From an uncultured Actinomycetes bacterium (GTDB lineage Bacteria; Actinomycetota; Acidimicrobiia; Acidimicrobiales; Acidimicrobilacustridaceae): DNA of 64,000 nucleotides. Under the pieces are notes generated by a model that was not told the origin of the DNA, ran no database searches, and was given only the letters and a program-made list of their open reading frames with translations. The stretch spans positions 90,010 through 154,009 of the forward strand of contig CALEHQ010000010.1 of assembly GCA_937876315.1 (NCBI GenBank), given 5' to 3'. Positions 8,888 to 18,174 of this stretch are shown piece by piece (within the stretch, counting starts at the first letter, position 1; every line of letters begins with the position of its first letter). The position numbers were made by a program, and so were the translations under genes.

Positions 8888-9643
8888 ATGGCGCTTGAAA
8901 TCGACCTCTCTGGACGTTCCGTCCTCATCACTGGCGGCACCAAAGGCGTCGGCCGAGGGATTGCCCAGCGGTTCGCTGATGCCGGGGCCACCGTGATCGT
9001 CTGTGCTCGTCGAGAGGCAGAGAACCCCCTTCCGGCCGATTGGCATTTCATCTCCGCCGATCTACGCGACGGCGATGCCGCCTATGGCGCGGTCGATGCT
9101 GCGTTCGCCATCGCTGGGCGCCTCGACTGCGTCGTGAACAACGCTGGTGGCTCGCCTCCCGCCGACTCGGCCGAGGCTCCCCCGAAGTTCACCCAGCGGA
9201 TCGTTGAGCTGAATCTGCTCGCTCCGTATTACGTTGCCCAGCGCGCCTACCACCACATGTCGAATCAGGCTGGTGGCGGTTCAATCGTCAACATCGGCAG
9301 CGTCGTCGCCAATCGACCCTCCCCCACAACTGCCGCCTATGGCGCAGCCAAAGCGGGTCTTCTGCAGCTTTCGACCACTCTCGCCATGGAATGGGCCCCA
9401 ACTGTTCGGGTCAACACCATTACGGTTGGTCTCATCCTCACCGAACAGGCAGCGCTGTTCTATGGCGAAGGTGAAGAACGCGAGCGTATTGAGTCCGGCA
9501 TCCCGATGGGTCGCTTTGCGATGCCTTCCGATGTTGGCGATATCGCCGTGTATTTGGCGAGCGATTTGGCCGGCTACGTGACTGGTGCAGAAATCGCAGC
9601 GCACGGCGGCGGCGAGCGTCCACCGTTCCTCGGCGCCGACTGA
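8888..9643 (+). CDS. SDR-family oxidoreductase, divergent from echA20
   Basis: Classical short-chain dehydrogenase of 251 residues. The cofactor motif is TGGTKGVG near residue 15, NNAGG follows, and the catalytic set is Ser in VNIGSVVANR with YGAAK. CARREAE after the second strand suggests NADP(H) preference, since a basic residue sits where NAD enzymes have an acid. It is divergent from the ipdABC operon and only 4 bp upstream of the phosphotransferase-fold gene, with which it is surely co-transcribed. Its position matches the SDR next to echA20 in mycobacteria, so a role on steroid C/D-ring intermediates is likely, though the substrate hydroxyl is unknown. Confidence 0.85.
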   Translation: MALEIDLSGRSVLITGGTKGVGRGIAQRFADAGATVIVCARREAENPLPADWHFISADLRDGDAAYGAVDAAFAIAGRLDCVVNNAGGSPPADSAEAPPKFTQRIVELNLLAPYYVAQRAYHHMSNQAGGGSIVNIGSVVANRPSPTTAAYGAAKAGLLQLSTTLAMEWAPTVRVNTITVGLILTEQAALFYGEGEERERIESGIPMGRFAMPSDVGDIAVYLASDLAGYVTGAEIAAHGGGERPPFLGAD

Positions 9644-9647
9644 GTCC

Positions 9648-11009
9648 ATGAACGAACAACCACGTCAGGACACCGCGCAGGTTCAGGCCTGGCTTGAAAC
9701 GAACCTCGGTAGCACCGTCACGTCCATCTGGCGTCAGCCTCGATGGCGGCCGGTGTGGTTCGCTGAAGTTGAACGCAACGGCGTCACGCAGTCGCTAGTC
9801 GTACGCGGTGACCGCACCGACATGCCGCTCATCTTTCCGCTGCGTCATGAGATGACGCTGCAAGCGATGTTGCATGAGCGCGACATTCCAACGCCTGCTG
9901 TCCTTGGGTGGATCGACGAGCCCATGGCCTATGTCATGGAACGCGTTGGCGGTCAGCAGCATTTCGAGAACACGTCTGATGCCGATCGTGCGTCGGCGGT
10001 TGACGACTATCTCCAGATCCTCGCCCGCATGCACGCGCTCGATGTTGAACCGTTCGCGGCGGCAGGGATTATGCGGGCCGAGTCGCCCGAACTCTCTGGA
10101 CTGCTGGGCTTGCGCCAGTACGAAACGGTGTATCGCTCAACCAAGAATGGTCCCGACCCGTTTATGGAGTTCTGCCTGGGTTGGCTGCGTCGCAATCCCC
10201 CACAGTCCAAAGGTCGCGAATCAGTTATTTGTTGGGATTCTGGCCAGTTCCATAATGCCGACGGGAAGATCGTGGCAGTTCTCGATCTTGAAATCGGCCA
10301 TATCGGCGACCCCATGATGGATCTCGCTGCATGGCGAATGCGCGACACCATCGTTGGCTACGGAGACTTCCCCACGTTGTACGCGCGTTACGAAGAACTT
10401 TCGGGAACCGAAATTGATCTCGACGCACTGATGCGTCACCACTTCGCGTTCACACTCACGAATCAACTCGCCCTCGGCCAAGCCGTTCGTCGACCAAATG
10501 TTGACACCGACCTCATGACAAACATGCAGTGGTGTTACGAAACCAATCTCTTCGCCACTGAAGCTCTCGCGGAAATTCTGCAGGTTGAACTGCCGACGGT
10601 CGCTGAACCCGAGGTTCGTGAGGGACGCGCATCGACACCGGTTGAGCACATGGCCACGGTGCTTAAGTCGCTCTCTGTTGGCGATGGCGCCGTCGACGAT
10701 GAGTTCCTCAAGTACCGACTTCGAGCGCTGTTCCGCGAAGCTCGCCATGCTGCCCGCGCAATCGAAATCGGCGATCAGGTCAGTAACGATGACCTCGACG
10801 ATCTTCATCAACTGCTCGGCCATCGTCCCGCCGATTGGTTCACCGGCGAAGCAGAACTTGAAGCATTCGTGCTGGCCGATGCAGACACAGGCACCTACGA
10901 CGAGGAACTTCTCGTCTTGTTCCACAAGCGCAACCTGCGCGCGCACCAACTTCTCGGGCCGCCCGGATCAGCGATGGCAACCCATCTGCCGATCCAGACG
11001 TTCCGCTGA
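9648..11009 (+). CDS. Phosphotransferase-fold protein (APH/ACAD10-like)
   Basis: About 453 residues, of the aminoglycoside-phosphotransferase/kinase fold that often accompanies acyl-CoA dehydrogenases. The distal Asp motif AVLDLEIGHIGDPMMDLA is clear. The usual HGDxxxxN catalytic loop reads CWDSGQFHN: the Asp and a later Asn remain, but His-Gly is replaced and the spacing differs by one. Some kinase activity may therefore be altered. In ACAD10/11-type systems this domain phosphorylates a 4-hydroxyacyl-CoA. The ATG at 9648 follows the SDR stop by 4 bp and replaces a longer frame that overlaps the SDR. About 120 residues after the kinase core have no motif I recognise. Confidence 0.75.
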   Translation: MNEQPRQDTAQVQAWLETNLGSTVTSIWRQPRWRPVWFAEVERNGVTQSLVVRGDRTDMPLIFPLRHEMTLQAMLHERDIPTPAVLGWIDEPMAYVMERVGGQQHFENTSDADRASAVDDYLQILARMHALDVEPFAAAGIMRAESPELSGLLGLRQYETVYRSTKNGPDPFMEFCLGWLRRNPPQSKGRESVICWDSGQFHNADGKIVAVLDLEIGHIGDPMMDLAAWRMRDTIVGYGDFPTLYARYEELSGTEIDLDALMRHHFAFTLTNQLALGQAVRRPNVDTDLMTNMQWCYETNLFATEALAEILQVELPTVAEPEVREGRASTPVEHMATVLKSLSVGDGAVDDEFLKYRLRALFREARHAARAIEIGDQVSNDDLDDLHQLLGHRPADWFTGEAELEAFVLADADTGTYDEELLVLFHKRNLRAHQLLGPPGSAMATHLPIQTFR

Positions 11010-11052
11010 GTTTCAGAAGACGGTGTATCCGGCAACTGCGAGCGGTGAAGCG

Positions 11053-11814
11053 TTAGGCCCGCTGGCTGCTGACCGATACGATTTCACCGGTCATGTAGGA
11101 GCTGTAGTCCGAAGCCAAGAACATCATGACGTTGGCAACTTCCCACGGCTCTGCTGCGCGACCGAAAGCCTCGCGCTTGGTGAGTTCCGCAAGGGTTTCT
11201 TCGGTGGTGGCTTTCGCCAGGAACGGATGCATCGCAAGACTTGGTGCCACTGCGTTGATACGCACATCGTGAGGCGCTGCTTCGATGGCGGCGCAACGAG
11301 TGAGAGCCATAACACCCGCCTTTGCGGCGGCGTAATGAGCCTGGCCTTCTTGGGCTCGCCAACCAAGTACCGACGCGTTGTTGACGATCACGCCGCCACC
11401 GTTTGCGTAGAGGTACTGCATCTCGGCACGCATGCAGCGGAAGGTTCCGTTGAGGGTGACATCAAGAACAAGACTCCACTGATCGTCAGTCATCTCGACA
11501 ATGGGAACCTCGCCACCAAGACCGGCGTTGTTGATGAAAATGTCGATCCCACCGAGCGTGGAAGCTGCTCCTTCGACCAGCGCCTGCACATCGGACTCAA
11601 CCGTTACGTCGCAGGGAATACCAACGACACCAAGTTCCGCTGCTGATTCACCGCAGCGGCGCTCGTGCTTGTCGGAGATAACCACCTGCGCGCCTTCTTC
11701 GATGGCGCGCTTTGCCGCTTGAAAGCCAATACCTGTTCCAGCGGCAGCAGTGACGAGCACCTTCTTGCCGGCAAGAAGCCCGTGACCGTTGACGTAGGGA
11801 GGTGTCGTGCTCAT
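11053..11814 (-). CDS. ipdF: IpdF-like SDR of steroid C/D-ring catabolism
   Basis: 253-residue SDR with an unusual cofactor loop TAAAGTGIG, then NNAGLGG and the catalytic SxnHYAAAK set (VNNASVLGWRAQEGQAHYAAAK). The N-terminal tag MSTTPPYVNGHGLLAGKKVLVTAA and the loop resemble the Rv3559c/IpdF type that oxidises a hydroxyl on the bicyclic propanoyl-CoA intermediate. It overlaps the end of the fadE30-like gene by 4 bp, the same pairing as in mycobacteria. It converges with the phosphotransferase gene, with a 43-bp gap in which I see no terminator hairpin. The IpdF assignment is moderately strong because of the FadE30 neighbour. Confidence 0.75.
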   Translation of the reverse strand: MSTTPPYVNGHGLLAGKKVLVTAAAGTGIGFQAAKRAIEEGAQVVISDKHERRCGESAAELGVVGIPCDVTVESDVQALVEGAASTLGGIDIFINNAGLGGEVPIVEMTDDQWSLVLDVTLNGTFRCMRAEMQYLYANGGGVIVNNASVLGWRAQEGQAHYAAAKAGVMALTRCAAIEAAPHDVRINAVAPSLAMHPFLAKATTEETLAELTKREAFGRAAEPWEVANVMMFLASDYSSYMTGEIVSVSSQRA

Positions 11815-12995
11815 GCGGGGTTGGGCTCCTTAGGCAGACCAAGCACACGTTCACCCAACACATTGCGTTGGATTTCGTTGCTGCCGCCATAAATGGTTTC
11901 GGATCGGGTGAACAGGAACATCTTTTGGTCGAGCGTGAGTTCGTAGGGGAAACCCTCGGCAATCATCGACTCGGTACCGCCAATATCCATGGCGAGTTCG
12001 CCGAGGTCGCTGTGCCATGTACCCCAGAACAACTTCGAAATTGACGCTTCAGGACCAGGAACTCCGGAACCCATCGAACGCAGTGCATTCCATTGCATGA
12101 GTTTGAGACCGGTATAGGCATCGGCAAGACGCTGACGCATGATCGGGTCGGCTGCCGAACCCTTCTTCTTCGCTTCAGCAATCAGATTGTCGAGTTCACG
12201 TTCGAACCCAACTTGCTGCGCGAGGGTTGAAATGCCGCGTTCAAGTGCCAGCAAGTCCATCGCAACGCCCCAGCCCTTGCCCGGTTCGCCGACGATCATG
12301 TCTGCACTGGTCACCGCATCACTCAAGAAGACTTCGTTGAATTCACCGCCGCCAGTGATCTGCACGATGATGCGCGCTTCGACACCGGGCTGGTCCATCG
12401 GAACAAGAAGGAACGACAAACCCTTGTGGCGAGTCGAACCCACCTCGGTTCGGGCAACGACGAAACACCAATGCGAAACATGGGCAAGTGATGTCCAGAC
12501 CTTCTGACCGTTGATGATCCATTGATCGCCATCGAGCACGGCGCGGGTCTGCACATTGGCGAGATCGGAACCAGCGTTTGGTTCTGAATACCCCTGACAC
12601 CAGCGCTCGTCGCCGCTGAGAATCGGAGGAAGGAAGCGTTCGCACTGTTCCCTTGTGCCGTGTTCAATCAGCGTCGGCCCAAGAAGGTGTTCGCCCATGT
12701 GGTTGACGCGGCCAGGAGCCTGCGCTCGGGCGTATTCCTCCGCCCAGATGATCTGCTGGCCGACCGTGCCATTACGTCCACCGAACTCGGTCGGCCAACC
12801 CAGTCCGATCCAACCGGCGGCGCCCAGCACCTTTTCCCAACGTTCACGGATTTCGAATCCGACTTCTTCGTCGCCGGGGCCACCGCGCCCCTTCAGGGAC
12901 GCGAATTCTCCGACGAGGTTTTCGGCCAGCCAAGATTTGGCGTCGGCACGGAATTCCTCGTCGGAGACGGTCGAGACATCTACGGGAAGGGCCAT
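11811..12995 (-). CDS. fadE30: FadE30-like acyl-CoA dehydrogenase
   Basis: 394-residue FAD-dependent acyl-CoA dehydrogenase. It has the conserved WCQGYSEPNAGSDLANVQTRA and GQKVWTSLAHVSHWCFVVART segments around the flavin and a C-terminal YGGSNEIQRNVLGERVLGLPKE. The sequence throughout (LAENLVGEFASLKGRGGPG, VNHMGEHLLGPTLIEHGT) resembles mycobacterial FadE30, which dehydrogenates the propanoyl side chain of the steroid C/D-ring remnant as its CoA thioester. It is translationally coupled to the ipdF-like SDR. A general FadE is the fallback call. Confidence 0.82.
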   Translation of the reverse strand: MALPVDVSTVSDEEFRADAKSWLAENLVGEFASLKGRGGPGDEEVGFEIRERWEKVLGAAGWIGLGWPTEFGGRNGTVGQQIIWAEEYARAQAPGRVNHMGEHLLGPTLIEHGTREQCERFLPPILSGDERWCQGYSEPNAGSDLANVQTRAVLDGDQWIINGQKVWTSLAHVSHWCFVVARTEVGSTRHKGLSFLLVPMDQPGVEARIIVQITGGGEFNEVFLSDAVTSADMIVGEPGKGWGVAMDLLALERGISTLAQQVGFERELDNLIAEAKKKGSAADPIMRQRLADAYTGLKLMQWNALRSMGSGVPGPEASISKLFWGTWHSDLGELAMDIGGTESMIAEGFPYELTLDQKMFLFTRSETIYGGSNEIQRNVLGERVLGLPKEPNPA

Positions 12996-13015
12996 GAGCC
13001 CACTTTAGGACCCGA

Positions 13016-13909
13016 TCAATCCAGCTTTAGAACCCGAGCCGCATTGTCGTGGAGGAACTTCCGCCAAACGTTGTCATTGAGCGGGACATCTCGCATCTCG
13101 GTCATGATCCGCTGCAGAGACAGACCCATCGGGAAATAGCCCGCATACATGATCTTGTCGGCGCCTCGGGTATTGGCGTAATCGATGATCCTCTGGTCGT
13201 AATGCTTCGGGGCAAAGGCCGAGGTTGAATAGTGCAGGCCCGGCCACTTAAGCATGAGCTTCACCATCAGCTCGGTCCATGGCTGGCAGCCGTGACGTGA
13301 GACATAGGTGAGTTCGGGGAAGTCGTACATGACCTCGTCGACATGCTCAACGTGCTGGCACTGGAACTTCAACCGTGGACCAGGAATACCGGTGCACACG
13401 AACACAGGAATATCGAGCTCACAAGCCTTGGCGTAGATCGGATACATCTTCTTGTCGTTGATTGCGACCTGTGGGAAACAACCTGCCGGGAACATGCTGA
13501 TGGAACGCACGCCCCAGGTTTCGTAGGCGCGAACAATGTTCTCGATGCCAGCCATTCCGTCGTTGGGGTCGGCGCCAACAGAACCGACGAATCGACCGGG
13601 ATAGCGCTTGATCGCTTCTTCACCCGTTGCCTCGCCTTGGCCTTCGCGGTGACCGACGCCAACCATGCCGACCGAGACGCCCCACTTGTCCATTTGGTCA
13701 AGCGTGTAGCCAACCGGATCATCGGATTCACGAACTTCTTTTTCCTTATCCGGCGGAGCCTTGAACATGTACTCGGCCGGAAACTCAAACTCTTCTTTGG
13801 ACTGCGAGTCCTTGGTCTGCTTGGTAATGAACTCGTACTGCGCCTTCAGGTCGCGAGCCGGAAAGCCAATCATCGTGTCGATGACCGGAACATCGGTCGG
13901 CATAGCCAT
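13016..13909 (-). CDS. Amidohydrolase 2 family protein
   Basis: 297-residue TIM-barrel protein of the amidohydrolase 2 (COG2159) group, which holds decarboxylases and hydrolases. It starts PVIDTMIGFPAR where many members have DxHxH; here the His pair is missing, so the canonical N-terminal metal ligands are absent. Later HVEHVDEVMYDFPELTYVSRHGCQPW and DKIMYAGYFPMGLSL follow the family pattern. The ATG at 13909 has AGGGGGAA upstream, so the longer frame is not used. It sits 20 bp upstream of the fadE30-like gene and is probably in its operon. Related genes recur in steroid clusters of actinobacteria, but I cannot name a reaction. Confidence 0.72.
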   Translation of the reverse strand: MAMPTDVPVIDTMIGFPARDLKAQYEFITKQTKDSQSKEEFEFPAEYMFKAPPDKEKEVRESDDPVGYTLDQMDKWGVSVGMVGVGHREGQGEATGEEAIKRYPGRFVGSVGADPNDGMAGIENIVRAYETWGVRSISMFPAGCFPQVAINDKKMYPIYAKACELDIPVFVCTGIPGPRLKFQCQHVEHVDEVMYDFPELTYVSRHGCQPWTELMVKLMLKWPGLHYSTSAFAPKHYDQRIIDYANTRGADKIMYAGYFPMGLSLQRIMTEMRDVPLNDNVWRKFLHDNAARVLKLD

Positions 13910-13999
13910 GTGAATTCCCCCTGGAATCGGCAACGGTTGTTTCGTTGACTTCGTCAATCTAGGACACCCCTCGTGGAGGGGCGAGTTACGACAAAAAGA

Positions 14000-14029
14000 A
14001 ATGTGGGGCGGGTTGCCCCGCCCCACATT
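14000..14029 (-). terminator. Intrinsic terminator of ABC cassette 1
   Basis: Perfect 13-bp inverted repeat (arms AATGTGGGGCGGG, 4-base loop TTGC). On the minus strand the stem is followed by TTCTTTTTG. It lies just downstream of the small membrane protein gene that ends the cassette. Confidence 0.9.
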
Positions 14030-14066
14030 AAGGATCCGCCGCTACATCTTTTTGAGAACGTGGCGA

Positions 14067-14420
14067 CTACTTACCTGCGATGCGATCAGCGGCTTCACGC
14101 TGTTCAAAGATCAGACGAACAAGCCAGAACCGGAAATAGCGACGCAGCGACATCACGATAAAGAGCGCCGCGCCCACGACGGCGAGCACAAGTCCAAATG
14201 TGCCCATAGCAATCAGGTCCTCGGTCTTCGCGCCTTTGCCGCTGCCTTGAAGGGTCAGCCAAGCGATGAGCGAAAGCACGATGCCCGCGATCATCAGCAA
14301 CGATCCGAGGATCAGCCATGTCCGTTCGGGATTGGCCTTTCCGCCATCTACCTTCATTGCATCGACTTCGCCCTGGAACTCCTGGAGGCGGGCCGACGGG
14401 GTGGTTTCAGTGTTACTCAT
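14067..14420 (-). CDS. Small two-helix membrane protein, companion of LivF
   Basis: 117-residue protein of unknown function with a soluble N terminus, two transmembrane helices (about residues 33-55 and 68-90) and a basic C-terminal tail RRYFRFWLVRLIFEQREAADRIAGK. GGAGGAAAC precedes the ATG. It is clearly related to the 118-residue protein at 34144-34500, which holds the same place beside the second transporter: both share an R..EF/QF...V..M start, the helix pair and a [FL]xR[FM]WLxR tail ending in DRI. The constant pairing suggests an accessory subunit of the ABC transporter, perhaps tethering the ATPase. No named family comes to mind. Confidence 0.8.
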   Translation of the reverse strand: MSNTETTPSARLQEFQGEVDAMKVDGGKANPERTWLILGSLLMIAGIVLSLIAWLTLQGSGKGAKTEDLIAMGTFGLVLAVVGAALFIVMSLRRYFRFWLVRLIFEQREAADRIAGK

Positions 14421-14445
14421 GTTTCCTCCGTTGTTCTGGCGTTGA

Positions 14446-15153
14446 TCAGTGGGTTGTTCCGCCCAGATACGCCTCGGTCAGTTCTTCGGCGATCTCGGCG
14501 GGTGGTCCGGTACGAGTAATACGTCCGTGCAACATGATCGACGCAACCGTCGACACGCCCAGCACGGCTTGGGCGAACTGTTCCACCACAAGGATGGAGA
14601 TTCCTTCTGCTGCCAATTCGGCAACACGTTCGTAGAGTTCTTCGACGATCAAAGGAGCTAAGCCCATTGAAAGTTCATCGAGGAGCAGAAGGGAGGGGTT
14701 CACCGCCAATGCACGCGACATCGCAAGCATTTGCTGCTCACCACCAGACATTGTTCCGGCGATTTGTTTGCGCCGTTCCTGCAAACGAGGGAACTGCCGG
14801 AAAGCGTTTTCCTGGATATCAGCGAACGACACACCAGCGTGGGTGAACATTCGCAGATTCTCGGTCACCGTTAGGTTCGGGAAAATCCCTCGACCTTCAG
14901 GAACGAGGCAAACTCCGGCACGAGCCAGCGCATCGCTGCTCACCCCGTTGACTTCCCGACCGCTAATCAAGAGTTGTCCACCAGAAGGAACGATTTGACC
15001 GCTGCAAACCCCAAGGGTCGTGGTCTTTCCAGCACCGTTTGGACCAAGCAGCGCATGCACTTGGCCGGCTTCGAGTTTGAGATTGACTCCGTGCAACACG
15101 TCGATGGTTCCGTAGCCACCACGGATGTTGTTGAGTTCGAGGATCGGGGTCAC
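14446..15153 (-). CDS. livF: Branched-chain-type ABC transporter ATPase LivF
   Basis: 235-residue ATPase of the hydrophobic amino acid transporter type. Walker A is GPNGAGKTTT, the signature is MSGGEQQML and Walker B is LLLLDELSMGLAPLIVEEL. It should pair with LivG on the fused permease at the inner face of the membrane. The GTG start overlaps the livG stop by 4 bp (GTGA). The downstream small membrane gene starts 25 bp later. The substrate cannot be told from the ATPase. Confidence 0.92.
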   Translation of the reverse strand: MTPILELNNIRGGYGTIDVLHGVNLKLEAGQVHALLGPNGAGKTTTLGVCSGQIVPSGGQLLISGREVNGVSSDALARAGVCLVPEGRGIFPNLTVTENLRMFTHAGVSFADIQENAFRQFPRLQERRKQIAGTMSGGEQQMLAMSRALAVNPSLLLLDELSMGLAPLIVEELYERVAELAAEGISILVVEQFAQAVLGVSTVASIMLHGRITRTGPPAEIAEELTEAYLGGTTH

Positions 15154-15893
15154 GACGCCTCCACGACGGTTTCGGTTCCGAGATATGCAGCTTGTACCTG
15201 TGTATTCGCCTGCACTTCAGCAGGTGTGCCTGTGGCGATGATTGTGCCGAAGTCAAGGACGTGAATGAACTGACATGTACCCATCACGAATGACATGTCG
15301 TGTTCAACGAGCAGAACGCCCAGACCTTCATCGACCAGTTTTCGAAGAAGGCTGGCCATCTCTTCAGTCTCTTCTTCGTTAAGTCCAGACGATGGTTCAT
15401 CGAGAAGCAGCACTCTTGGATTTGATGCAAGTGCACGAGCGAGTTCAACGAGCCGAGCAGTTCCCGTTGGCAGGGTTCCAACCATGAATTCCGAAACGTC
15501 GGAGAGTCCGACCTTTTCAAGGATTTCGTCGCAGACCTTATTCGGATCAAAACCGGAACGATCCCAAGTCTTGCGTTGTTCGGCAGCGACAAGAATGTTC
15601 TCGCGAGCAGAAAGGCTTCCGAACACCTCGAGCTTCTGGAAGGTTCGCGCAATGCCCAAGCGAGCTCGCTTGAACGGATTCTTGTTCGTGATGTCCTTGC
15701 CATCGAAGAACACTTTGCCGGCAGTCGGTTCCTGCAAACCGGTGATGACATTGAAGAGTGTGGTTTTGCCAGCACCGTTTGGGCCGATCAAACCCGTGAC
15801 TCGGCCCTCGACAACTTCGATAGAAGCTTGTGAGACGGCCTGCAGAACGCCAAAGCGAACGACAACGTCTTGTGTGCTCAGAATTGCACTCAT
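15150..15893 (-). CDS. livG: Branched-chain-type ABC transporter ATPase LivG
   Basis: 247-residue ATPase with Walker A GPNGAGKTTLF, Walker B RVLLLDEPSSGLNEEETEEM and the switch His in LLVEHDMSFVM. The ABC signature region reads LPTGTARLVELARAL, so the usual S-G/Y-G-Q is replaced by P-T-G-T. The second LivG in this window has the same PTG variation. It overlaps the permease stop by 4 bp and livF by 4 bp, so the three subunits are translationally coupled. Family certain, substrate unknown. Confidence 0.92.
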   Translation of the reverse strand: MSAILSTQDVVVRFGVLQAVSQASIEVVEGRVTGLIGPNGAGKTTLFNVITGLQEPTAGKVFFDGKDITNKNPFKRARLGIARTFQKLEVFGSLSARENILVAAEQRKTWDRSGFDPNKVCDEILEKVGLSDVSEFMVGTLPTGTARLVELARALASNPRVLLLDEPSSGLNEEETEEMASLLRKLVDEGLGVLLVEHDMSFVMGTCQFIHVLDFGTIIATGTPAEVQANTQVQAAYLGTETVVEAS

Positions 15894-18094
15894 GATGCAC
15901 CTCCGGTGGGCACCATCTTCTTTTCGTCAACAAGGTCGGTGATGTCGAGAACTCGATCAAGCTGCGCGACTTTGTCCGGCGTGAACGGTCGGGCAAGTCC
16001 CATGTCGTTGATTTCGTCCTTGCCGATATTTTGTTCTCGCTCTTTGGCAACCATGAGTTCCTTCTCGAGCCTGGCGTCCTTCCTCCACGGCAAAAGCCCG
16101 GCGAGATCGCGACCCGAGTAGAAGACTGCACCCTCGGGCCGGTAGGCCATCGCGATTGCTGCGATACCAGGACCAATGAGTTCGATTGCCGTAAGCCACG
16201 ACGGTTTACCAAGCACTTCATACAGCGCAGGGAACGACGCCAATCCGATGACGCCCATAAAGGCAGCTACCGGATACCGGACACCTTGCACTGCCAACAG
16301 GAGCACCAGCGGCAAGCCTGCGAACAGTGGGAAGGAGTCAACCGAAAGTGCTCCACGCTGCAGACCAAACATGCAGCCAGCGAAACCGGCCATTGCGCCC
16401 GACAGCATGAACACCATCATCTTGGTCGTCGTGAGGTTCACGCCGATGGTTGCCGATGCAGCAGGTGAATCCGACATGGCGATCCATCGACGAGCCCACC
16501 GAGAACGGCGCAACATCTCAAGCATGAAGAACAGCAGTGAGAACGTGACCACCAAGAACATCAGGAATGCTTTTCGATCGCTGGGATCGGAACTGATTGT
16601 GATTCCAAAGATGTCGACGGGCTTAAACAGAACACCCGTTGCAGACGGATCGAGCATGTTGGGGTGTCTGACAATCACTTTGTCGGCAATTTCGGCAAAC
16701 GCCATCGTGGCGAGAGCTAGATACAACCCCTTGAGACGAAGTGCAGGTAGGGCGATCGCCAAACCAAGCGGTGCACAAATAAGCATGACCCACACAATGC
16801 CGAGGGCATCGCCGTTCTGGCCGCCGAAGTGAGAGAACAGCACCGCACCAATGCCGGCAATTGCGAAGTTGGCGAAGCTCACCTGCCCGGCCCAACCGAT
16901 CAGCGGGATGAGCGAGATCATGATCAAACCAATCACCATGAATCCTGCCCCACGACCAAGCCACACCGTTGATCGTTCCCCGAATGTGGTGCCACTGAGC
17001 CAAGGGATCCAGCCGTTGGCCCACGCTCCGACCAACGCGATCATCACACCTGCACCCAGGGCCGCTTCCCAAGGTTTCGTAAGTCGCTCGGTGCGTTTGG
17101 TAATGCGAATCTTTCCCGTTTCCAATCGGGCCATTGGAAGGAAGAGCAGCGCAATGAAAAGGATTGCCGCGGGAATCGCCTCATCGGCATAGGTCCAATC
17201 GGTCCCCCACTCGAGGTACACCGCTGAAAACGATTTCGACAGGCCGATGATGAGACCACCGATGAACGCCATTGGAATGGACTTGAGTTGAGCGATAGCT
17301 GCTGCTGCCGAAGCAACAACAATGATGAGTGTCAGGTTTTCAACAACAAGCCCGGTTTCGGGAGCGATAAGAATTCCGGCCAAGCCCGCAGTCATGCAAC
17401 CAAGCGCCCATGAGGCCCCGGAAATGATTGACGGTTTTGCGCCAGTGAGACCGGCGAGGCTGCGGCTATCGACAACTGCGCGCATCGAGATACCGAGTCG
17501 AGTCCGATACAGAAGGAAGCGAAGCCCAAGCGCAACAAGTAGGGCGATGACGACCGTGATGATGCGATGCCATGTAGCAGTGACGTCACCGAGTTGGACA
17601 CCCTTCGTGTCCTGAAAGAACTGCGGAAGTATCCGGCCAGTTTTTGGGGACCAAATCGTGAGTGTGATGCCCATGAATGTCAGCATCAAACCAACGGTCA
17701 CCATGAGTTGCACGACAAGTGCAGCATCGCGAAGACGGCGCATGATGAGCTTGTCAAGCAAGAAGCCGATGGCTGGCGCAATTACCAACAAGGTGATGGC
17801 GATCGCCACCAATGTTGGCAACCCTTGTTTGACTGTGAGCTGCCAATAGCAAAAGGCAAGAAAACAACCGATTGCCGCATGAGAGAAATTGAAGATGCCA
17901 GTGGTGGCATAGGTAACAACAAGGCCACCGGCGGTGATGGCGTAGATGCCACCAAGGGCGATACCAACGACAAGGAACGAGGAAATCGTCGTTGCGTTGA
18001 CCGATGCTCCACCCCAATTTTTCGTCACAAAAAATAGGACGACAAGCCCGACGACGATCGCGGAAATCAGCCTTGGACTGACCTTGAGCCGCAT
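15890..18094 (-). CDS. Fused LivH-LivM permease of ABC cassette 1
   Basis: 734-residue membrane protein joining both permease halves that are separate in E. coli. Residues 1-300 are LivH-like (GIALGGIYAITAGGLVVTYATTGIFNFSHAAIG, the hallmark segment). Residues 350-650 are LivM-like (GWAGQVSFANFAIAGIGAVLFSHFGG and LRLKGLYLALATMAFAEIA). A hydrophilic tail of about 80 residues follows. About 17-18 transmembrane helices are visible. AAGGGGGG precedes the ATG. It forms the membrane pore for the adjacent LivG and LivF. The fusion fixes 1:1 stoichiometry. The substrate should be a small amphipathic or hydrophobic acid, but this cannot be read from the sequence. Confidence 0.9.
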   Translation of the reverse strand: MRLKVSPRLISAIVVGLVVLFFVTKNWGGASVNATTISSFLVVGIALGGIYAITAGGLVVTYATTGIFNFSHAAIGCFLAFCYWQLTVKQGLPTLVAIAITLLVIAPAIGFLLDKLIMRRLRDAALVVQLMVTVGLMLTFMGITLTIWSPKTGRILPQFFQDTKGVQLGDVTATWHRIITVVIALLVALGLRFLLYRTRLGISMRAVVDSRSLAGLTGAKPSIISGASWALGCMTAGLAGILIAPETGLVVENLTLIIVVASAAAAIAQLKSIPMAFIGGLIIGLSKSFSAVYLEWGTDWTYADEAIPAAILFIALLFLPMARLETGKIRITKRTERLTKPWEAALGAGVMIALVGAWANGWIPWLSGTTFGERSTVWLGRGAGFMVIGLIMISLIPLIGWAGQVSFANFAIAGIGAVLFSHFGGQNGDALGIVWVMLICAPLGLAIALPALRLKGLYLALATMAFAEIADKVIVRHPNMLDPSATGVLFKPVDIFGITISSDPSDRKAFLMFLVVTFSLLFFMLEMLRRSRWARRWIAMSDSPAASATIGVNLTTTKMMVFMLSGAMAGFAGCMFGLQRGALSVDSFPLFAGLPLVLLLAVQGVRYPVAAFMGVIGLASFPALYEVLGKPSWLTAIELIGPGIAAIAMAYRPEGAVFYSGRDLAGLLPWRKDARLEKELMVAKEREQNIGKDEINDMGLARPFTPDKVAQLDRVLDITDLVDEKKMVPTGGAS

Positions 18095-18127
18095 GTTCCC
18101 CCCTTGCTGTACTGCGCTAATGAGATG

Positions 18128-18159
18128 AGGAGGGGCCAGCCATTTGGCTGACCCCTCCT
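18128..18159 (-). terminator. Hairpin between binding protein and permease genes
   Basis: 14-bp stem with one mismatch (arms around AGGAGGGG and CCCCTCCT, loop ATTT). It lies between the binding-protein stop at 18175 and the permease start at 18094. There is no T run, so it may act as a partial terminator or mRNA stabiliser that lets the binding protein be made in excess. Confidence 0.6.
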
Positions 18160-18174
18160 AGTACGACAGAACTG